The notes: a model not told the origin generated them from the letters alone. Numbered from the stretch's first letter, positions 49,243 to 61,029 are shown. The stretch: DNA of 64,000 bases from Conus ventricosus (GCA_018398815.1 CM031611.1:79807236-79871235); one strand, 5' to 3'. Numbers and translations: made by a program.

Positions 49243-49484
49243 CCATATTTTCTTCATCAACAGTTGGGTGTGTGGGTGTGTGTAAGTGCGCGCGCGTGCG
49301 CACGAGCGCTCGCTCTCCATGTACGCGCCTATTACTGCCCTCTCATGACGTAAGGAAAGCCACTGTTCCTTCTTAAAACACACGATTTACTGTACATCCA
49401 CAACTAACGGGAAAAGGAAGGTTTCATTACACCCATGGCAGTATGGTAAGGTCCATGAAATAGCCCAGCGTGTCGGTTTTTAGC

Positions 49485-49965
49485 ATAACCATGGGTTATT
49501 ATTGCACGCTCACGGCGTACGGGAAGGCACTGTGTCTTCATAGAAACCATGGGTTATTGCACGCTCACGGCGTGCGGGAAGGCACTGTGTCTTCATAGAA
49601 ACCATGGGTTATTGCACACTCAGGGTGTACGGGAAGGCACTGTGTCTTCATAGAAGCCATGGGTTATTGCACACTCACGGCGTACGGGAAGGCACTGTGT
49701 CTTCATAGAAACCATGGGTTATTGCACGCTCACGGCGTACGGGAAGGCACTGTGTCTTCATAAAAACCATGGGTTGTTGCACACTCAGGGTGTACGGGAA
49801 GGCACTGTGTCTTCATAGAAACCATGGGTTGTTGCACACTCAGGGCGTATGGGAAGGCACTGTGTCTTCATAGAAACCATGGGTTATTGCACACTCACGG
49901 CGTACGGGAAGGCACTGTGTCTTCATAGAAACCATGGGTTATTGCACACTCACGGCGTAGGGCGG
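49485..49965. repeat. 55 bp minisatellite, about 9 copies
   Basis: Unit CGTACGGGAAGGCACTGTGT then CTTCATAGAAACCATGGGTT and ATTGCACACTCACGG. Diverged copies extend to about 50125 (ACACACCCACCACGTATGGG and ACACCCACGACGTACGG) and begin as early as 49420. Confidence 0.94.
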
Positions 49966-50218
49966 GAGTTCTACCTCCTATGCTGATACCAAGGGTCACT
50001 ACACACCCACCACGTATGGGGAGGGGTCAACTTCCTTTTCGGCCACCAAGGGTTGCTGTACGGCTGCCTGTTGCTCCTTCATTGAAAGCATGCGTTACGG
50101 CACACCCACGACGTACGGCACGCAAAAGTTTAGGCGACATACGGGAAAGGTTAAATTAAACGTTCAGTGTAATTCTGTACATATGTTCTGATAGAGAAGT
50201 GTGATGCTTTCAATGTTT

Positions 50219-50575
50219 TCATCATCATCATCATCATCATCGCCTATTACCCTTCCTGGGGTACAGACCGCCAACCAAGGACCTTCAGGCATCTCTGTCC
50301 TGGGCTCTTTTCTCCAGCTGGTTCCCAGTCATCCCCATGTTCCTGATGTCTGCTTCCAGGTCCCGGCGCCAAGTGTTCCTTGGCTGACCACTTTTTCACT
50401 TTCCTTGGGGGTTCCATGTTAGGGCTTGTCTGGTGATGTTGCTTGCAGGCTTCCGCAGCGTATGTCCAATCCAGCCCCAACGTCGTTTCTTGATTTCCTG
50501 TTCTGCGGGCAGCTGGTTTGTTCTCTCCCAGAGCTCGTTGTTGTTGATGGTGTCTGGCCATCGGATTACTTACTT
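50219..50575 (-). mobile_element. Non-LTR retrotransposon 3' fragment with (ATG)n tail
   Basis: The minus strand encodes [20 protein letters not shown] then [20 protein letters not shown] and TWNPQGK, an in-frame stop, then SGQPRNTWRRDLEAD and GGLYPRKGNRR. This is the C-terminal end of the same kind of element as at 33230-33895. The 3' tail is (ATG)n on the minus strand (50219-50241). Confidence 0.85.
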
Positions 50576-50759
50576 ACTATTAATTTATCGATTTTCTTTA
50601 TACGCATTAAAAAAAAAATTCCCACTTTTGTTTCCCCTCTACTATTACAATTATCATTTCTGAGGGCTAGATGAAAAGAAAAGCTGCCTTTTCTTTAACT
50701 TTCAATAAAGATAACTTTAACTTCACACAAACACAGACACACATACTTACACTTGCATG

Positions 50760-50880
50760 GGCGCGCGCACACACATACAGTTTTCATGAATACTTATAAC
50801 AGTTGTAATTTTCAGCAGCTCTCTCTCTCTCTGTCTCTCTCTTGGTCGCACGCGCGCGCGTGCGTGCACACATGCACACG

Positions 50881-50940
<60 letters not shown>

Positions 50941-50955
50941 CACACGCACACGCGC

Positions 50956-50989
<34 letters not shown>

Positions 50990-51018
50990 TAGTTTCTATG
51001 GACACTTGTCGCACGCAG

Positions 51019-51086
<68 letters not shown>
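50760..51086. repeat. Cluster of (CT)n, (CG)n, (CA)n and (TA)n microsatellites
   Basis: Successive CT, CGCGCG, CA (50883-50931), short TA, CA (50960-50987) and CA (51019-51084) blocks. CAGTTTCTATGAACACTTGT-like sequence occurs next to the tracts (about 50990 and 51088), and a TTTTCATGAATACTTATAACAG relative at about 50780, implying local duplication. Confidence 0.88.
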
Positions 51087-51087
<1 letters not shown>

Positions 51088-51089
51088 AG

Positions 51090-51505
51090 TTTCTATGAAC
51101 ACTTGTGACAGTTGTTACTCTGAACAGGTCACTGTGTCACCCACTTTTGAAAAAAAAAAGGTGACGACAGACGGAAGATGAGAACAATGGTAAGGGCGGT
51201 AATGGAAGAGCAAAACAGGATGTACAGTATGGAGTGCCACAACATGGATTACCGAATAACTCATCCGCATCCGTATCTGTGTGTGTGTGTGTGTGTGGTG
51301 GGTGGGTGGTGGGTGGGTGCGCGTGTGTGTGTCGGCGCGCGGGAGTTTGAGCGTGCAATGAAAAGAGAACAAAACAGGACTTCACGCGTCCCCCTGCTTA
51401 ACACCAGATGTACATTGAATGTAGCCAGTCAAATTACCCTCACACCGAACTTTAGCTTTCGCTCAGAAATACATGCTAATTATACCTCTGAGTGGTTTTT
51501 CATGA

Positions 51506-51540
<35 letters not shown>

Positions 51541-52437
51541 AGGGGGGAGGCCACAACCATCAACCAACACATGTATTGGCAAAGGTTAAATTGAGTTCCC
51601 CGATCATGCCTATTTTCCTCAGGGTCTTAAGGACAGGGTTCGATTGGGGTCAGGAGTTTATATAAAGAGGCGGTAAATTTAGACCGAAATAGCTAAAACT
51701 GCTTGGAAATATAATATAATTTTATGGAAAGGAGATTGGATTGGGGGTAGGGATTAAAATTGCAAACAAACCCTATCAGAAAGTGTCAATAAGATAATAT
51801 TTATTATACATATAAACCTTTAAACAATAAAACAGGAGTCATTTTTTTAAGGATTTAGTACTCTCCGCTACTTTAGGAAGCAATATTCTACCAAAGAAGT
51901 CGATTATTATTCTCGGAAGAAAACCGAATTATAAGTTATAGAAAGCTGTCATGCTTCCCGGAGTCGTGCCACCCACGCACGCACCACCGCCAAAGCAAAC
52001 TCCGCAAACGCGCGAAATCACTCCTTTCACCCAAGGCGCGTCAAATATATACACAACACCGAAATCACTCCTTTCACCAAGGCGCGTCAAATAAATACAC
52101 TACACCGAAAGTTGTTTTTTTTCCTTCCCCTCTCCTACGGGAGAACAAATATAATTGGTACATTCAATTCTCAAATTCCTCCCCCTAAGGGAAAACAAAT
52201 ATATATTAGTACATACAATTCTCAAATTAAGTTATCCACACCTCCTCTCCAAGGGGGAGGCAACACAAAGTAAACACAAGCACACCTCCTCTCCACCAAG
52301 GAGGTAACATCAAGTACTGTTCCCCTTCAATTGAAACATTCATAAAACTTGGGATTTATGTCACTATCCATCATCACCGTATTTATACTATATACCATTG
52401 TCACAACAGTTGAGGTTATATAATAAAGTCATAACAT
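51090..52437. other. Intergenic with short diverged duplications
   Basis: Paired local repeats are visible: GAAATCACTCCTTTCACC with AAGGCGCGTCAAATA at about 52014 and 52062; ATTCAATTCTCAAATT-type blocks at 52160 and 52200; CACACCTCCTCTCCA blocks at 52230 and 52283. A (GA)n tract lies at 51510-51538. No gene supported. Confidence 0.55.
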
Positions 52438-52449
52438 CATGGAGGTATG

Positions 52450-52810
52450 CGCCACAGTCATTCTTCATCCATATGGGGAAATACGCCAGTCATTCTTCAT
52501 CCATATGGGGAAATACGCCAGGGTCATTCTTCATCCATATGGGGAAATACGCCACAGTCATTCTTCATCCATATGGGGAAATACGCCAGGGTCATTCTTC
52601 ATCCACATGGGGAAATACGCCACAGTCATTCTTCATCCACATGGGGAAATACGCCAGGGTCATTCTTCATCCATATGGGGAAATACGCCACAGTCATTCT
52701 TCATCCACATGGGGAAATACGCCAGGGTCATTCTTCATCCATATGGGGAAATACGCCAGGGTCATTCTTCATGGGGGAAATACGCCACAGTCATTCTTCA
52801 TCAACATGAT
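52450..52810. repeat. 34 bp minisatellite, about 11 copies
   Basis: Unit CAGGGTCATTCTTCATCCAT then ATGGGGAAATACGC, alternating CAGGG and CACAG starts. All three plus-strand frames read through as repetitive ORFs of 120-178 codons; none has homology. Confidence 0.95.
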
Positions 52811-52989
52811 TCCTCCTCCTTGAGGAAAGGTACTGCAGACGAGATCCGCCCCCCTGTCCCAGGCTGGGATCAGGTCCGGCACCTCCGCCACCTTCAATCA
52901 CTCCCACCCGTGGCCGGCGTGAGACAGGGAACCTGTCAACACACTCGGAAGCACGTGCAGTTCTACAATAACTAAGGAGACTCACTTCA

Positions 52990-53860
52990 ACATGAAGATG
53001 TAAACAGTAACCTTTCCTTATAAGTCTTTACTTTAAATATTACTTTTCCTTTCTTTTCTCCATTCTTTTATAAAGAAATGTTACAGGTGTAACCACACTG
53101 GTTCTTATTCTTTTCTTTCCTTTTGAATACAAAATTAATGTTTTCTTCAATTTTTCCCCAAAGATTTCACTTCTCTTTAGTTAAACATTAATGACAAAAA
53201 TGCCTCAATGATGCATCAGCCTTGCATGGGTCTTCAATCGCTGTAAAGAAACAGACCATGCGACTCCCCGGCTGGCGTAGAGCAAATGATTATAAGATTT
53301 TCTAGCTGAGTTAAATAACGCGCGCAGCGCTCCCAAGCAGTACTCACCCCGGGCCACTATCCAACAAAACGACGCCGAAACAATCACATGATCTTTTTTC
53401 CTCTCAATGCCCAATACCGCTGACGTTCAATCTTAAAACACAAAGCAACATGTGCACACGACACCTTCACACATCCTGTGCACATGACAACAGCTGACAT
53501 CGTTAATTTTTCTCCGCAGAAAACTGTACACGGGAATCAGTTTTCTACCGAGCCGGACGTTCTCCGTAACACCGGCGGATATCGAAAAGCCCATTGCTTT
53601 TTTCACGGCCAAAGCTGTATATGTATATCGATCATATAAGTAAACATGATCTAACAATAGCATCGTGACCATCTAACCAAGCCCTCAGACCACTGAGTGA
53701 CGTAGTCTAAGCACAAGCGTTTGATGTTCACGGGTCAGCACCAGCATTTGACTATAGACACCAATGACCACAGCCGCAGGGTCAAACGTCGAAGAAGAAT
53801 TCCAGCAACAGCAATCCCACTGATCCGTTGTCAGTTGCCTAAGCCGATCGAGCACAGCCC
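52990..53860. other. Intergenic, no gene identified
   Basis: A 17-base string GTTCTCCGTAACACCGG (about 53557) recurs at about 56607 with weak similarity around it. Otherwise nothing recognisable. Confidence 0.45.
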
Positions 53861-53864
53861 CTTT

Positions 53865-54063
53865 CAACGGTGCACCAGCGATTGTGTTATGTCAATGAAC
53901 ATTTTCGTAAACAGCACGGTGCACCAGCGATTGTGTTGTGTCCATGAACATTTTCATAAACAGCACGGTGCACCAGCGATTGTGTTATGTCCATGAACAT
54001 TTTCATAAACAGCACGGTGCACCAGCGATTGTGTTATGTCCATGAACATTTTCATAAACAGCA
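53865..54063. repeat. 49 bp minisatellite, 4 copies
   Basis: Unit CAGCACGGTGCACCAGCGAT then TGTGTTATGTCCATGAACAT and TTTCATAAA. Confidence 0.94.
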
Positions 54064-54133
54064 GCATTCCTAATATCACGGTAGGCAACATCAAGAGCCT
54101 AGTTCAAGTTCCTATGTTGAAATACAGGGAGAG

Positions 54134-54135
<2 letters not shown>

Positions 54136-54199
<64 letters not shown>

Positions 54200-54200
54200 A
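54136..54200. repeat. (GT)n microsatellite
   Basis: Uninterrupted GT repeat. Confidence 0.94.
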
Positions 54201-54896
54201 CGAGAACATAGGAGGAGTTTGGTTTTCAAAAGTCAATTCACAGTGTCTCGTTAAAAGTTACACAAGTATGGAACTTTCCATACAAAACTAGTTCAATACA
54301 ATACATATGTGTGTAAGTCCTGTCTGTCAGAATTCACATACAAAACTGTTACGACACACAGGCCTTTATGATTCCTTCAGCAAACACGCATATTAAGATA
54401 CAAACAAACAAACAGGTTATTTAACGCAGACTCGTATTCCTAAGACTTCTCTTTCTTTCTGTCTTCAAAATAATCTTTGTATTTTCACGTTGATTTAAAC
54501 TCTAATTAGGTTAATTAACAGGCTTAACTAAAGCAGCTGGTAACAAAATTAAGATTCGTGATATAGTCTTCTCTGTGATATACCTTTCACAAATAGTGAT
54601 TGGCTGACTGAAAATATTCTGAACAGTACATTACAATCTTACACGTCCAACCCCTTTCTAGTATGCCTTTCATAACCACATAGCATTCTGAAACACAATC
54701 TCAACTGAATGATTATTAAAAGCCACACAACATTATTTTTCTTGTATAGCCTTTCACAGATGATGAACAAATTTATAAATTTCGTTATATTGGCTAATTA
54801 CAAAATGATATGCCCCAAACTCTTCACATAATTCGAAAAGGCTGGTGTCAATCTTCAGAGAGAGTTGTACTTTTTTGTTATCCTCTAATTTCACAC

Positions 54897-56032
54897 GGTA
54901 TCACTTAAAGAAAGAGTATGGGCGGCATTTTTGTCAGTAATTCAAAGTGTAATGTAAACTGGCTTGAAAACAGCCCGATTTTAATGAACATAAGTCTACA
55001 GTAAACAGAACATGAACGCATTCATAAATAAAGTAATGAATAAATAAATCAGAAGGCAAAGAAAAGGTCGAAAAAAAGTTAAATATGGAAATCGAAAACG
55101 AAAATTTTCGTAAAAGAAATGTGCACGGATATATGTTTGGAATGATTCACTGATTGACAAGTAAGGGAGTTCAATCAAAGACAAACAATAGATTACACAC
55201 AAATAGACAGATGAACAAACAATAGATTACACACAAACAAACAGATGAACAAACAATAGATTACACACAAATAGACAGATGAACAAACAATAGATTACAC
55301 ACAAACAAACAGATGAACAAACAATAGATTACAACAAACAAACAGATGAACAAACAATAGATTACACACAAACAAACAGATGAACAAACAATAGATTACA
55401 CACAAACAAACAGATGAACAAACAATAGATTACACACAAACAAATAGATGAACAAACAATAGATTACACACAAACAAACAGATGAACAAACAATAGATTA
55501 CACACAAATAGATAGATGAACAAACAATAGATTACACACAAACAGACAGATGAACAAACAATAGATTACACACAAACAAACAGACGAACAAACAATAGAT
55601 TACACACAAACAAACAGACGAACAAACAATAGATTACACACAAACAAACAGATGAACAAACAATAGATTACACACAAACAAACAGATGAACAAACAAACA
55701 GAAGTTAGCAAACAAGCAGGCTAACTCTTGCTCCCATGACGAACTAATGACACGACTTTCATTTCAAATGAATGCTGCTTATGACACCAAATATCCTGAC
55801 AGAAATGACAACATAGAAGAGATAGGGAGACATCGCCTGTTATTGCTGTTTGCTCTATGTTGTCGTTTCTACTCAGCGACTTGGTGTCATAAGCAGCACT
55901 CGTCTGGAATTATGGGCGTGTAATTACGTAATCAAGGGAGTTCACTAAGATCGGGCTGTTTTCAAGCCAGTTTACATTTCACTTTGAGTTACTGACAAAA
56001 ATGCCGCCCATACTCTTTCCTTAAGTGATACC
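54897..56032. mobile_element. Nested foldback element with internal minisatellite
   Basis: Outer arms at 54897-54990 and 55940-56032 are about 92% inverted complements (GTATCACTTAAAGAAAGAGT, GGGCGGCATTTTTGTCAGTA, CTGGCTTGAAAACAGCCCGA). An inner inverted repeat at 55774-55816 and 55855-55897 (GCTGCTTATGACACCAA ... GACAACATAG) lies inside, as does a 34 bp tandem array. No transposase frame is visible. Confidence 0.75.
55185..55700. repeat. 34 bp minisatellite, about 15 copies
   Basis: Unit GATGAACAAACAATAGATTA then CACACAAACAAACA, with AATAGACA and AATAGATA variants. It lies between the outer arms of the foldback element. Confidence 0.95.
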
Positions 56033-56039
56033 CTACTTG

Positions 56040-57061
56040 TTCGTTAATTACTATTTACTGTTCTCTGCCTCATTTCCTTTCAGACAAACTGAAAGGCAGC
56101 CATACTCTCAAAACGTGGGCAGTGAGAGAGTCGGTCATAAATATATAGAGAAATAAACGTTTTGCGCAAACTTAATATATAAAAAAAAGTAAAGAAAGGT
56201 TTGCTCTGATTTTGCTCATTATTTATCGCTGGACATGTTTCAGACTCTTCAAAGTCAGAATGGTTGCATGGGAGATGAAAAAAAAAAGAAAAGAAAGAAA
56301 GAAACTTTGGATCTGTGGTCATTGTTTTCGAGACGCCTGGCTTTGCAATGTATATCGGTAAATTTTTGCACCAGAATTTACTATAAAGAGGCAAATTGAC
56401 GCAATATTTGCATGCACATAAACATTTACATATCAGCAGGAATCGTTTCTCCAGTATTTTCCGTTTTCGTGGGAGTCAATAAACTACAACAGAGTCAGTA
56501 CTCTCCTTGGAAGACTTGAATCCATAAGAAATCTGATATCGTTCATCTTTTTGTCTCCATACTAAAATGAACCAGGGAGTCACTTTATAAAGAGTCATTG
56601 TTCTCCGTAACACCGGTGCTTTGATGCTCAGTTGCTTTTCTCGCATGGCCACGTTTCCCAGGTCACGCGATCTGTTTGTGTCCGTTTTCGAATGACATAA
56701 AGAACTGTGCATCTGTGCGATCCTTCATTCGTTCTCTTTTGTTTCACGGAGGCTGTGTGAGTTGCATCACTCTGAAGTAGAGTCGTGAGAGGCTTTAGCG
56801 CATTTAGATTGTAGGACTCAATAGATGTTGACCTAGTGATCGTCGTTCTGTGGTCTGCATTCATAGAATCGTCCTGGTGTACGAGTTAGAAAAAAAGAAA
56901 ACCTTGATGAAGCTGACTTTTAGCGCATAAGAAAACAATGTGTATACACAAAGGGAATTATCATTATACAAAAGCGGATAAAAATAAATGTAGCTTCCGT
57001 TTTTTCAGCGGTTAAACCGCGTTGTTTCCATTAAAACAAACGTCAAAACAGAATCTTTTAA

Positions 57062-57110
<49 letters not shown>

Positions 57111-57395
57111 TTGTTGTTTTTTTTTTCTTGTTGAGAATGTCAACCAGCAGATTGGCAATAAGAAATTCACGACGTTTGGTTAAAAGTGATAAAGTATTTA
57201 TGAAAAATCGGCACGTTGCTCTTTAAATGAGGTTGTTGTTTTTTTTTGTTTTTTTTTTTTTTTGTAATGGCATCTGAAAACTGCTGACTCTAGAAGACAG
57301 GCAACACCTACAAGTGGCGAAAAACCAACTACTTGGAAACGGTTAAATTTCATGTGATATACTGCTTTCAGAAATGAGCTTGAAAAAGAAGACTT
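56040..57395. other. Intergenic sequence upstream of the GPCR gene
   Basis: A (GT)n tract (57068-57108) and T runs (57118-57126, 57239-57263) are present. Overlapping minus-strand frames at 56476-56864 have fairly balanced codon content but no recognised family. The GPCR promoter should lie in the right-hand part, but I cannot mark a start site. Confidence 0.45.
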
Positions 57396-57397
57396 CG

Positions 57398-57660
57398 CCA
57401 TTCAAAGGTGACCAGAGAACAACAAACAATCTTCTCAGCCGCCATTCAAAGGGGACCAGAGAACAACAAACAATCTTCTCAGCCGCCATTCAAAGGGGAC
57501 CAGAGAACAACATACAATCTTCTCAGCCGCCATTCAAAGGGGACCAGAGAACAACAAACAATCTTCTCAGCCGCCATTCAAAGGGGACCAGAGAACAACA
57601 TACAATCTTCTCAGCCGCCATTCAAAGGGGACCAGAGAACAACAAACAATCTTCTCAGCA
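57398..57660. repeat. 44 bp minisatellite, 6 copies, upstream of the GPCR start codon
   Basis: Unit CCGCCATTCAAAGGGGACCA then GAGAACAACAAACAATCTTC and TCAG, with a CATACAATC variant in alternating copies. It ends about 240 bases before the receptor's ATG. Confidence 0.95.
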
Positions 57661-57897
57661 GCGGATGAGACGCAACAAACTTTATCAACTTTATTTAACC
57701 CGAGCAGCTGCATTGGCAAAGTAATATAAGCTAAGGTTATAAACTGGTTTCAGTCAGTCTGCGTTAACAGTGTAAAACTTTAAAACTGTGATGGAAAGAA
57801 CGCATAAATTTCAACCCAAAATAGTAGTCATAGCTGTGACAAAATCAATGCATGTGCGCCGTTTTGTCAGCACAGTAGAAGTATCCAATTAACAGTC

Positions 57898-58239
57898 ATG
57901 ACGAATAACACGACAAACATCACGGACACTGGCCTGTCCTCGCCATTTGTTGAAGAAATTCCCAGCATTGCTGCACGTGCAATGGCCGCAGCAGTCGGGG
58001 GCATCATGATCTTATGCGGTGTCCTAGGTAACGGACTTCTGATCATCGTTGTCATCGGACGCATTCGGCAAAGAAAACATCTGTATGATCTGTTTCTGGT
58101 CAATTTGGCCTTGTCTGACTTGGTGAACTTGGGGTACTGGCTGACCTTTTTTGTCCTGGACATGGTTTTAGGATACTCTCACGTGGTGAATCGGGAACAC
58201 TGTGTGATGAATGGGATGATCATCTCTGTTATGTTCATG
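57898..58239 (+). CDS. GPCR exon 1 (N-terminus to early TM3)
   Basis: Encodes 114 residues, from MTNNTTNITDTGLSS to SVMFM, ending at ATG/GTATGT in phase 0. It holds the extracellular tail, TM1, TM2, the first extracellular loop and the conserved Cys at the top of TM3. The first ATG of the frame is used; there is no upstream in-frame ATG nearby. Confidence 0.92.
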
Positions 58240-60485
58240 GTATGTAATTTTTTCCCCTTCACGTGTGCATGTTTGTGTGTCTATCTTTGCATGTGCGTGT
58301 TCATATGTTCACATTGTCTTAAGCAGTTTGTACGTTCATAACTTACACTGTTTAAAAAATCTGCATGATAAAAATACCCAATGCGTTTGTGCAACAAGGG
58401 GGGGGGGGGGGGGGAGGGAAGGGTGCGGGGAGTTTCTGAGCTTACTATCAGGGGAGAGGAATGGAAAAAATGGCAGGTTGATTCGCGCGACTAGCCAATT
58501 AAATTGTTTGATGACTCAAAATTCGGTCCGACACTGGCGTAACCTTAATGACCTAGTTCCAGTGACTGGCTTCTTGTTATTGCAGTTTCCCTGAAATAGT
58601 CTGTCTCTTCGCGCCAGTGCAGTTTCCCTGAAATAGTCTGTCTCTTCGCGCCAGTGCAGTTTCCCTGAAATAGTCTGTCTCTTCGCGCCAGTGCAGTTTG
58701 CGGCAAAACAGTGGTTCAATTTTCGTTAATTAAGGTTAATAACTCTAATTCAGAGTGTAAACCGTTAGAAAGTTCAAGTCTGACCCAGGGTGGGTACCAA
58801 AGATCCCGTTTCCTAATTAAAGCGTGATGAGCGCAGCCATTTTGTGGTGAAGTTGTTACAATTTTTCTCCAGTCTGAACACTATTAAAATGATTTTGTTT
58901 ATGTGTTTGATTTAGAGAAATCATCACAGGGCCTCTCTCCCATTTTCAATAAAGCACAATGATTCACGGTATTTTCATGTACATCGCCACCTCCTCCCTC
59001 ACCCAGGTTGCACAATACTGTTTCTTCTATTACATGCCTGACCAATTTTCGTAATGTGTAAAGAACTGTTCAACTTTCAATAGGCAGGGTGTGTTAAGAT
59101 AGTTGGATTGGAAGAGGGTGGGTGGGAGACAAGAGCTGAGTGGGTATTATATTAAGCCTTTTTGGAACAAACAAAGTGTGAAATAGTTTAAAAAGAGAGA
59201 TAAGTTTGAATTGAGTGCCTTCCCTTTGTTACAGGTATGCATGCTAACCCTGCTGGCTATCTCTGTGAACCGTTACCTCCACGTGTGCCACTCCCGACTG
59301 TACAAACGACTTTTCAACTGGTCCCGCACAGCGGTCATCTGCATCGTCATCTGGATCCTGGCCATTGTGGTCTACATCCCCCCTGCCCTGAACCTCGGTG
59401 GAAGCGCCTATATTTACATTCCTTCCACCCGTCAGTGCACCTTCAAATCACCCTCCTTGAGCTACACCAAAGTGATGACTGCCTCTTCTACCATTGTTTC
59501 CGTCATTGTCATTGGCTACTGCAACTTCGCTATTTTCCGATTCTGGAAGAAGGCCAGCGATGCCCTGCACGGAAGTAAAGAACAAAGCGGGAGGCGCAGA
59601 CCGTTCAACTGGCGGAAGAAAAGTCGGAAGGAGAGTCAGGATGAAGAGGCTGTTGTAGGTCCGGAAGAATCGATGGATAAAGAGAGACATCGGCAGAAGG
59701 ACTGGGAACAGACTCCCATGTTCGACCGTGAAAAAGAAGTTTCTCGTGCCGGTGCCAGTTCTTCTGTGGATGAGCCAGCATATCAGGAGATACACACTGA
59801 GAACTCTGCGACTGATGGTGGCAGAACTGACGCTGAGACAGAAAGCAGTTCTCAGGCTGGACAGTCACTGGCCAACGACAGCAGGGAAACAACGAGGGAG
59901 CGTTTGAGACAAGCTTGTCCGGTCCCAGTTTAAAACAATGTCCTCAGAGACAAACGGAAGACGGAGAAAGCGACGAAGAAGTCGAAGACGATAATGATTC
60001 CAGTCAAGCAGAACATGATCCTCCAAATGCGAGCAGACGACAGGGGAAGCCACAATGACGGTGCCAGAAGTGCGGACACCTGAAAGTCATGAACCTTCCC
60101 CTTCAAGGAGAACGTCAGTCACCACGACGCCATCCAAACGGGATCGAGAAAAACACCCGACTTCCGTTACCCAGAAATCACAGCAACGGCGGAAGAAGCT
60201 GAACAGCAGGGAAGTTGCTTTCGTGCGCTCACTGTTCGTCGTGTTTATCCTGGCTTGCGTCTCTTACATCCCGTTCGGCATCATCATGGCACTCCGCTCT
60301 GTCGTCACTGTAGAGGTCAGAATTCTTGGAGTCTTGCTGCTGTTTTCCAACAGCTCCGTCAACTGGTTGGTGTATGGCGTGATGAACCTTCCTTCAGGGA
60401 GGCTTACAAGAAAAAGGCCAGGCAACTGTTTGGGAAATGCTGTCCAGGGAATAAACTCCAGTCAACAAACTTTGTGAGGAAATGA
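57898..60485 (+). CDS. Class A (rhodopsin-like) GPCR, NRY type, two coding exons
   Basis: Seven membrane segments can be followed. TM1 has GVLGNGLLIIVV and TM2 has NLALSDLVNLGYW. Cys102 precedes TM3, which ends NRY (residues 126-128) instead of DRY. TM4 has WILAIVVY, TM5 lacks the usual proline, TM6 has ACVSYIPF in place of CWxP, and TM7 has NWLVYGVMN in place of NPxxY, followed by helix 8 (FREAYKKKARQLFG). N-terminal NNTTNIT gives glycosylation sites. The third intracellular loop is very long (about 200 residues), charged, with Ser/Arg-rich and acidic runs. NRY and the modified TM6/TM7 motifs resemble melatonin receptors and the moody/Tre1/GPR84 group; the ligand cannot be told. Frame breaks near 59930, 60055 and 60390 interrupt an otherwise well-preserved sequence. 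Confidence 0.92.
58240..59234. other. GPCR intron with G run and 37 bp repeat
   Basis: A G run (58398-58413) and three copies of a 37 bp unit (GCAGTTTCCCTGAAATAGTC then TGTCTCTTCGCGCCAGT) at about 58580-58697 lie in this 995-base intron. No other feature. Confidence 0.85.
59235..60485 (+). CDS. GPCR exon 2 (TM3 to C-terminus), frame broken three times
   Basis: Starts after TTTGTTACAG with VCMLTLLAISVNRYLHVCHS, phase 0. The frame runs clean to 59933 (stop after RQACPVPV). The coding signal then continues in another frame (QTEDGESDEEVEDDNDSSQA), then in a third from about 60055 (MTVPEVRTPESHEPSP through TM6 and TM7), and finally shifts near 60390 to FREAYKKKARQLFGKCCPGN and the terminal NFVRK stop at 60483-60485. 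Cutting off at 59933 would lose TM6 and TM7, which are clearly present. Confidence 0.88.
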
Positions 60486-60659
60486 CCGGGGAGAGAAGAA
60501 AGATCGTCAGAGGGGCTAGAGCTGGGTGTTGAGGGTGAGTGGGGAGGAGGGCAAGGAGTAGACAGACAGTCATCAGACATTGTGGTGAATGGCCAAATGG
60601 AAAAAAATGTCTCTGTCCCTATTTCCTTTCACCGCCGTTTCATTCTGTTCATACTAATC

Positions 60660-60660
<1 letters not shown>

Positions 60661-60719
<59 letters not shown>

Positions 60720-60770
60720 CGTGCGTGTGTGTGTGCGCGCGCGCGCGTGTGTGTGTGTGTGCGTGTGTGT

Positions 60771-60826
<56 letters not shown>

Positions 60827-60828
60827 CT
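60661..60828. repeat. (GT)n compound microsatellite
   Basis: GT with CGTGCG and GCGCGC interruptions, about 175 bases after the receptor stop codon. Confidence 0.94.
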
Positions 60829-60833
60829 ACCTG

Positions 60834-60872
60834 AAGAAGACCTGTAGGTCGAAACGCGCTAGGTCTGTTTTG
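60834..60872 (+). other. Hammerhead-like motif, degenerate
   Basis: CCTGAAGAAGACCTGTAGG then TCGAAACGCGCTAGG. A four-base stem (GACC/GGTC) with loop TGTA separates a CTGAAGA box from GAAAC, as in the catalytic core of hammerhead ribozymes, except that the canonical box is CTGATGA. Compare 42445-42505. Confidence 0.4.
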
Positions 60873-61029
60873 CAACTTGTTCGTTCCATTGAGATGGCGC
60901 TCCTGTGACTTTGTTTTAGCTCTCCAGATGAAAACTGGAACTGCGTGTATCGTTATTCCTCCGCTGTCGTGGTGAGATTCGGTGACCTCCCTGATCTATG
61001 CTGGAGGTGAGGTTCTGTCGAAGTTCTCT

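Noticed and set aside
52398..52985. Overlapping repetitive frames of 120-178 codons
   Set aside because: All three frames of the 34 bp array stay open; none shows homology or a start context.
59237..59578. Plus-strand 113-codon frame and minus-strand frames within the GPCR exon
   Set aside because: These are shadow frames of the receptor coding sequence.
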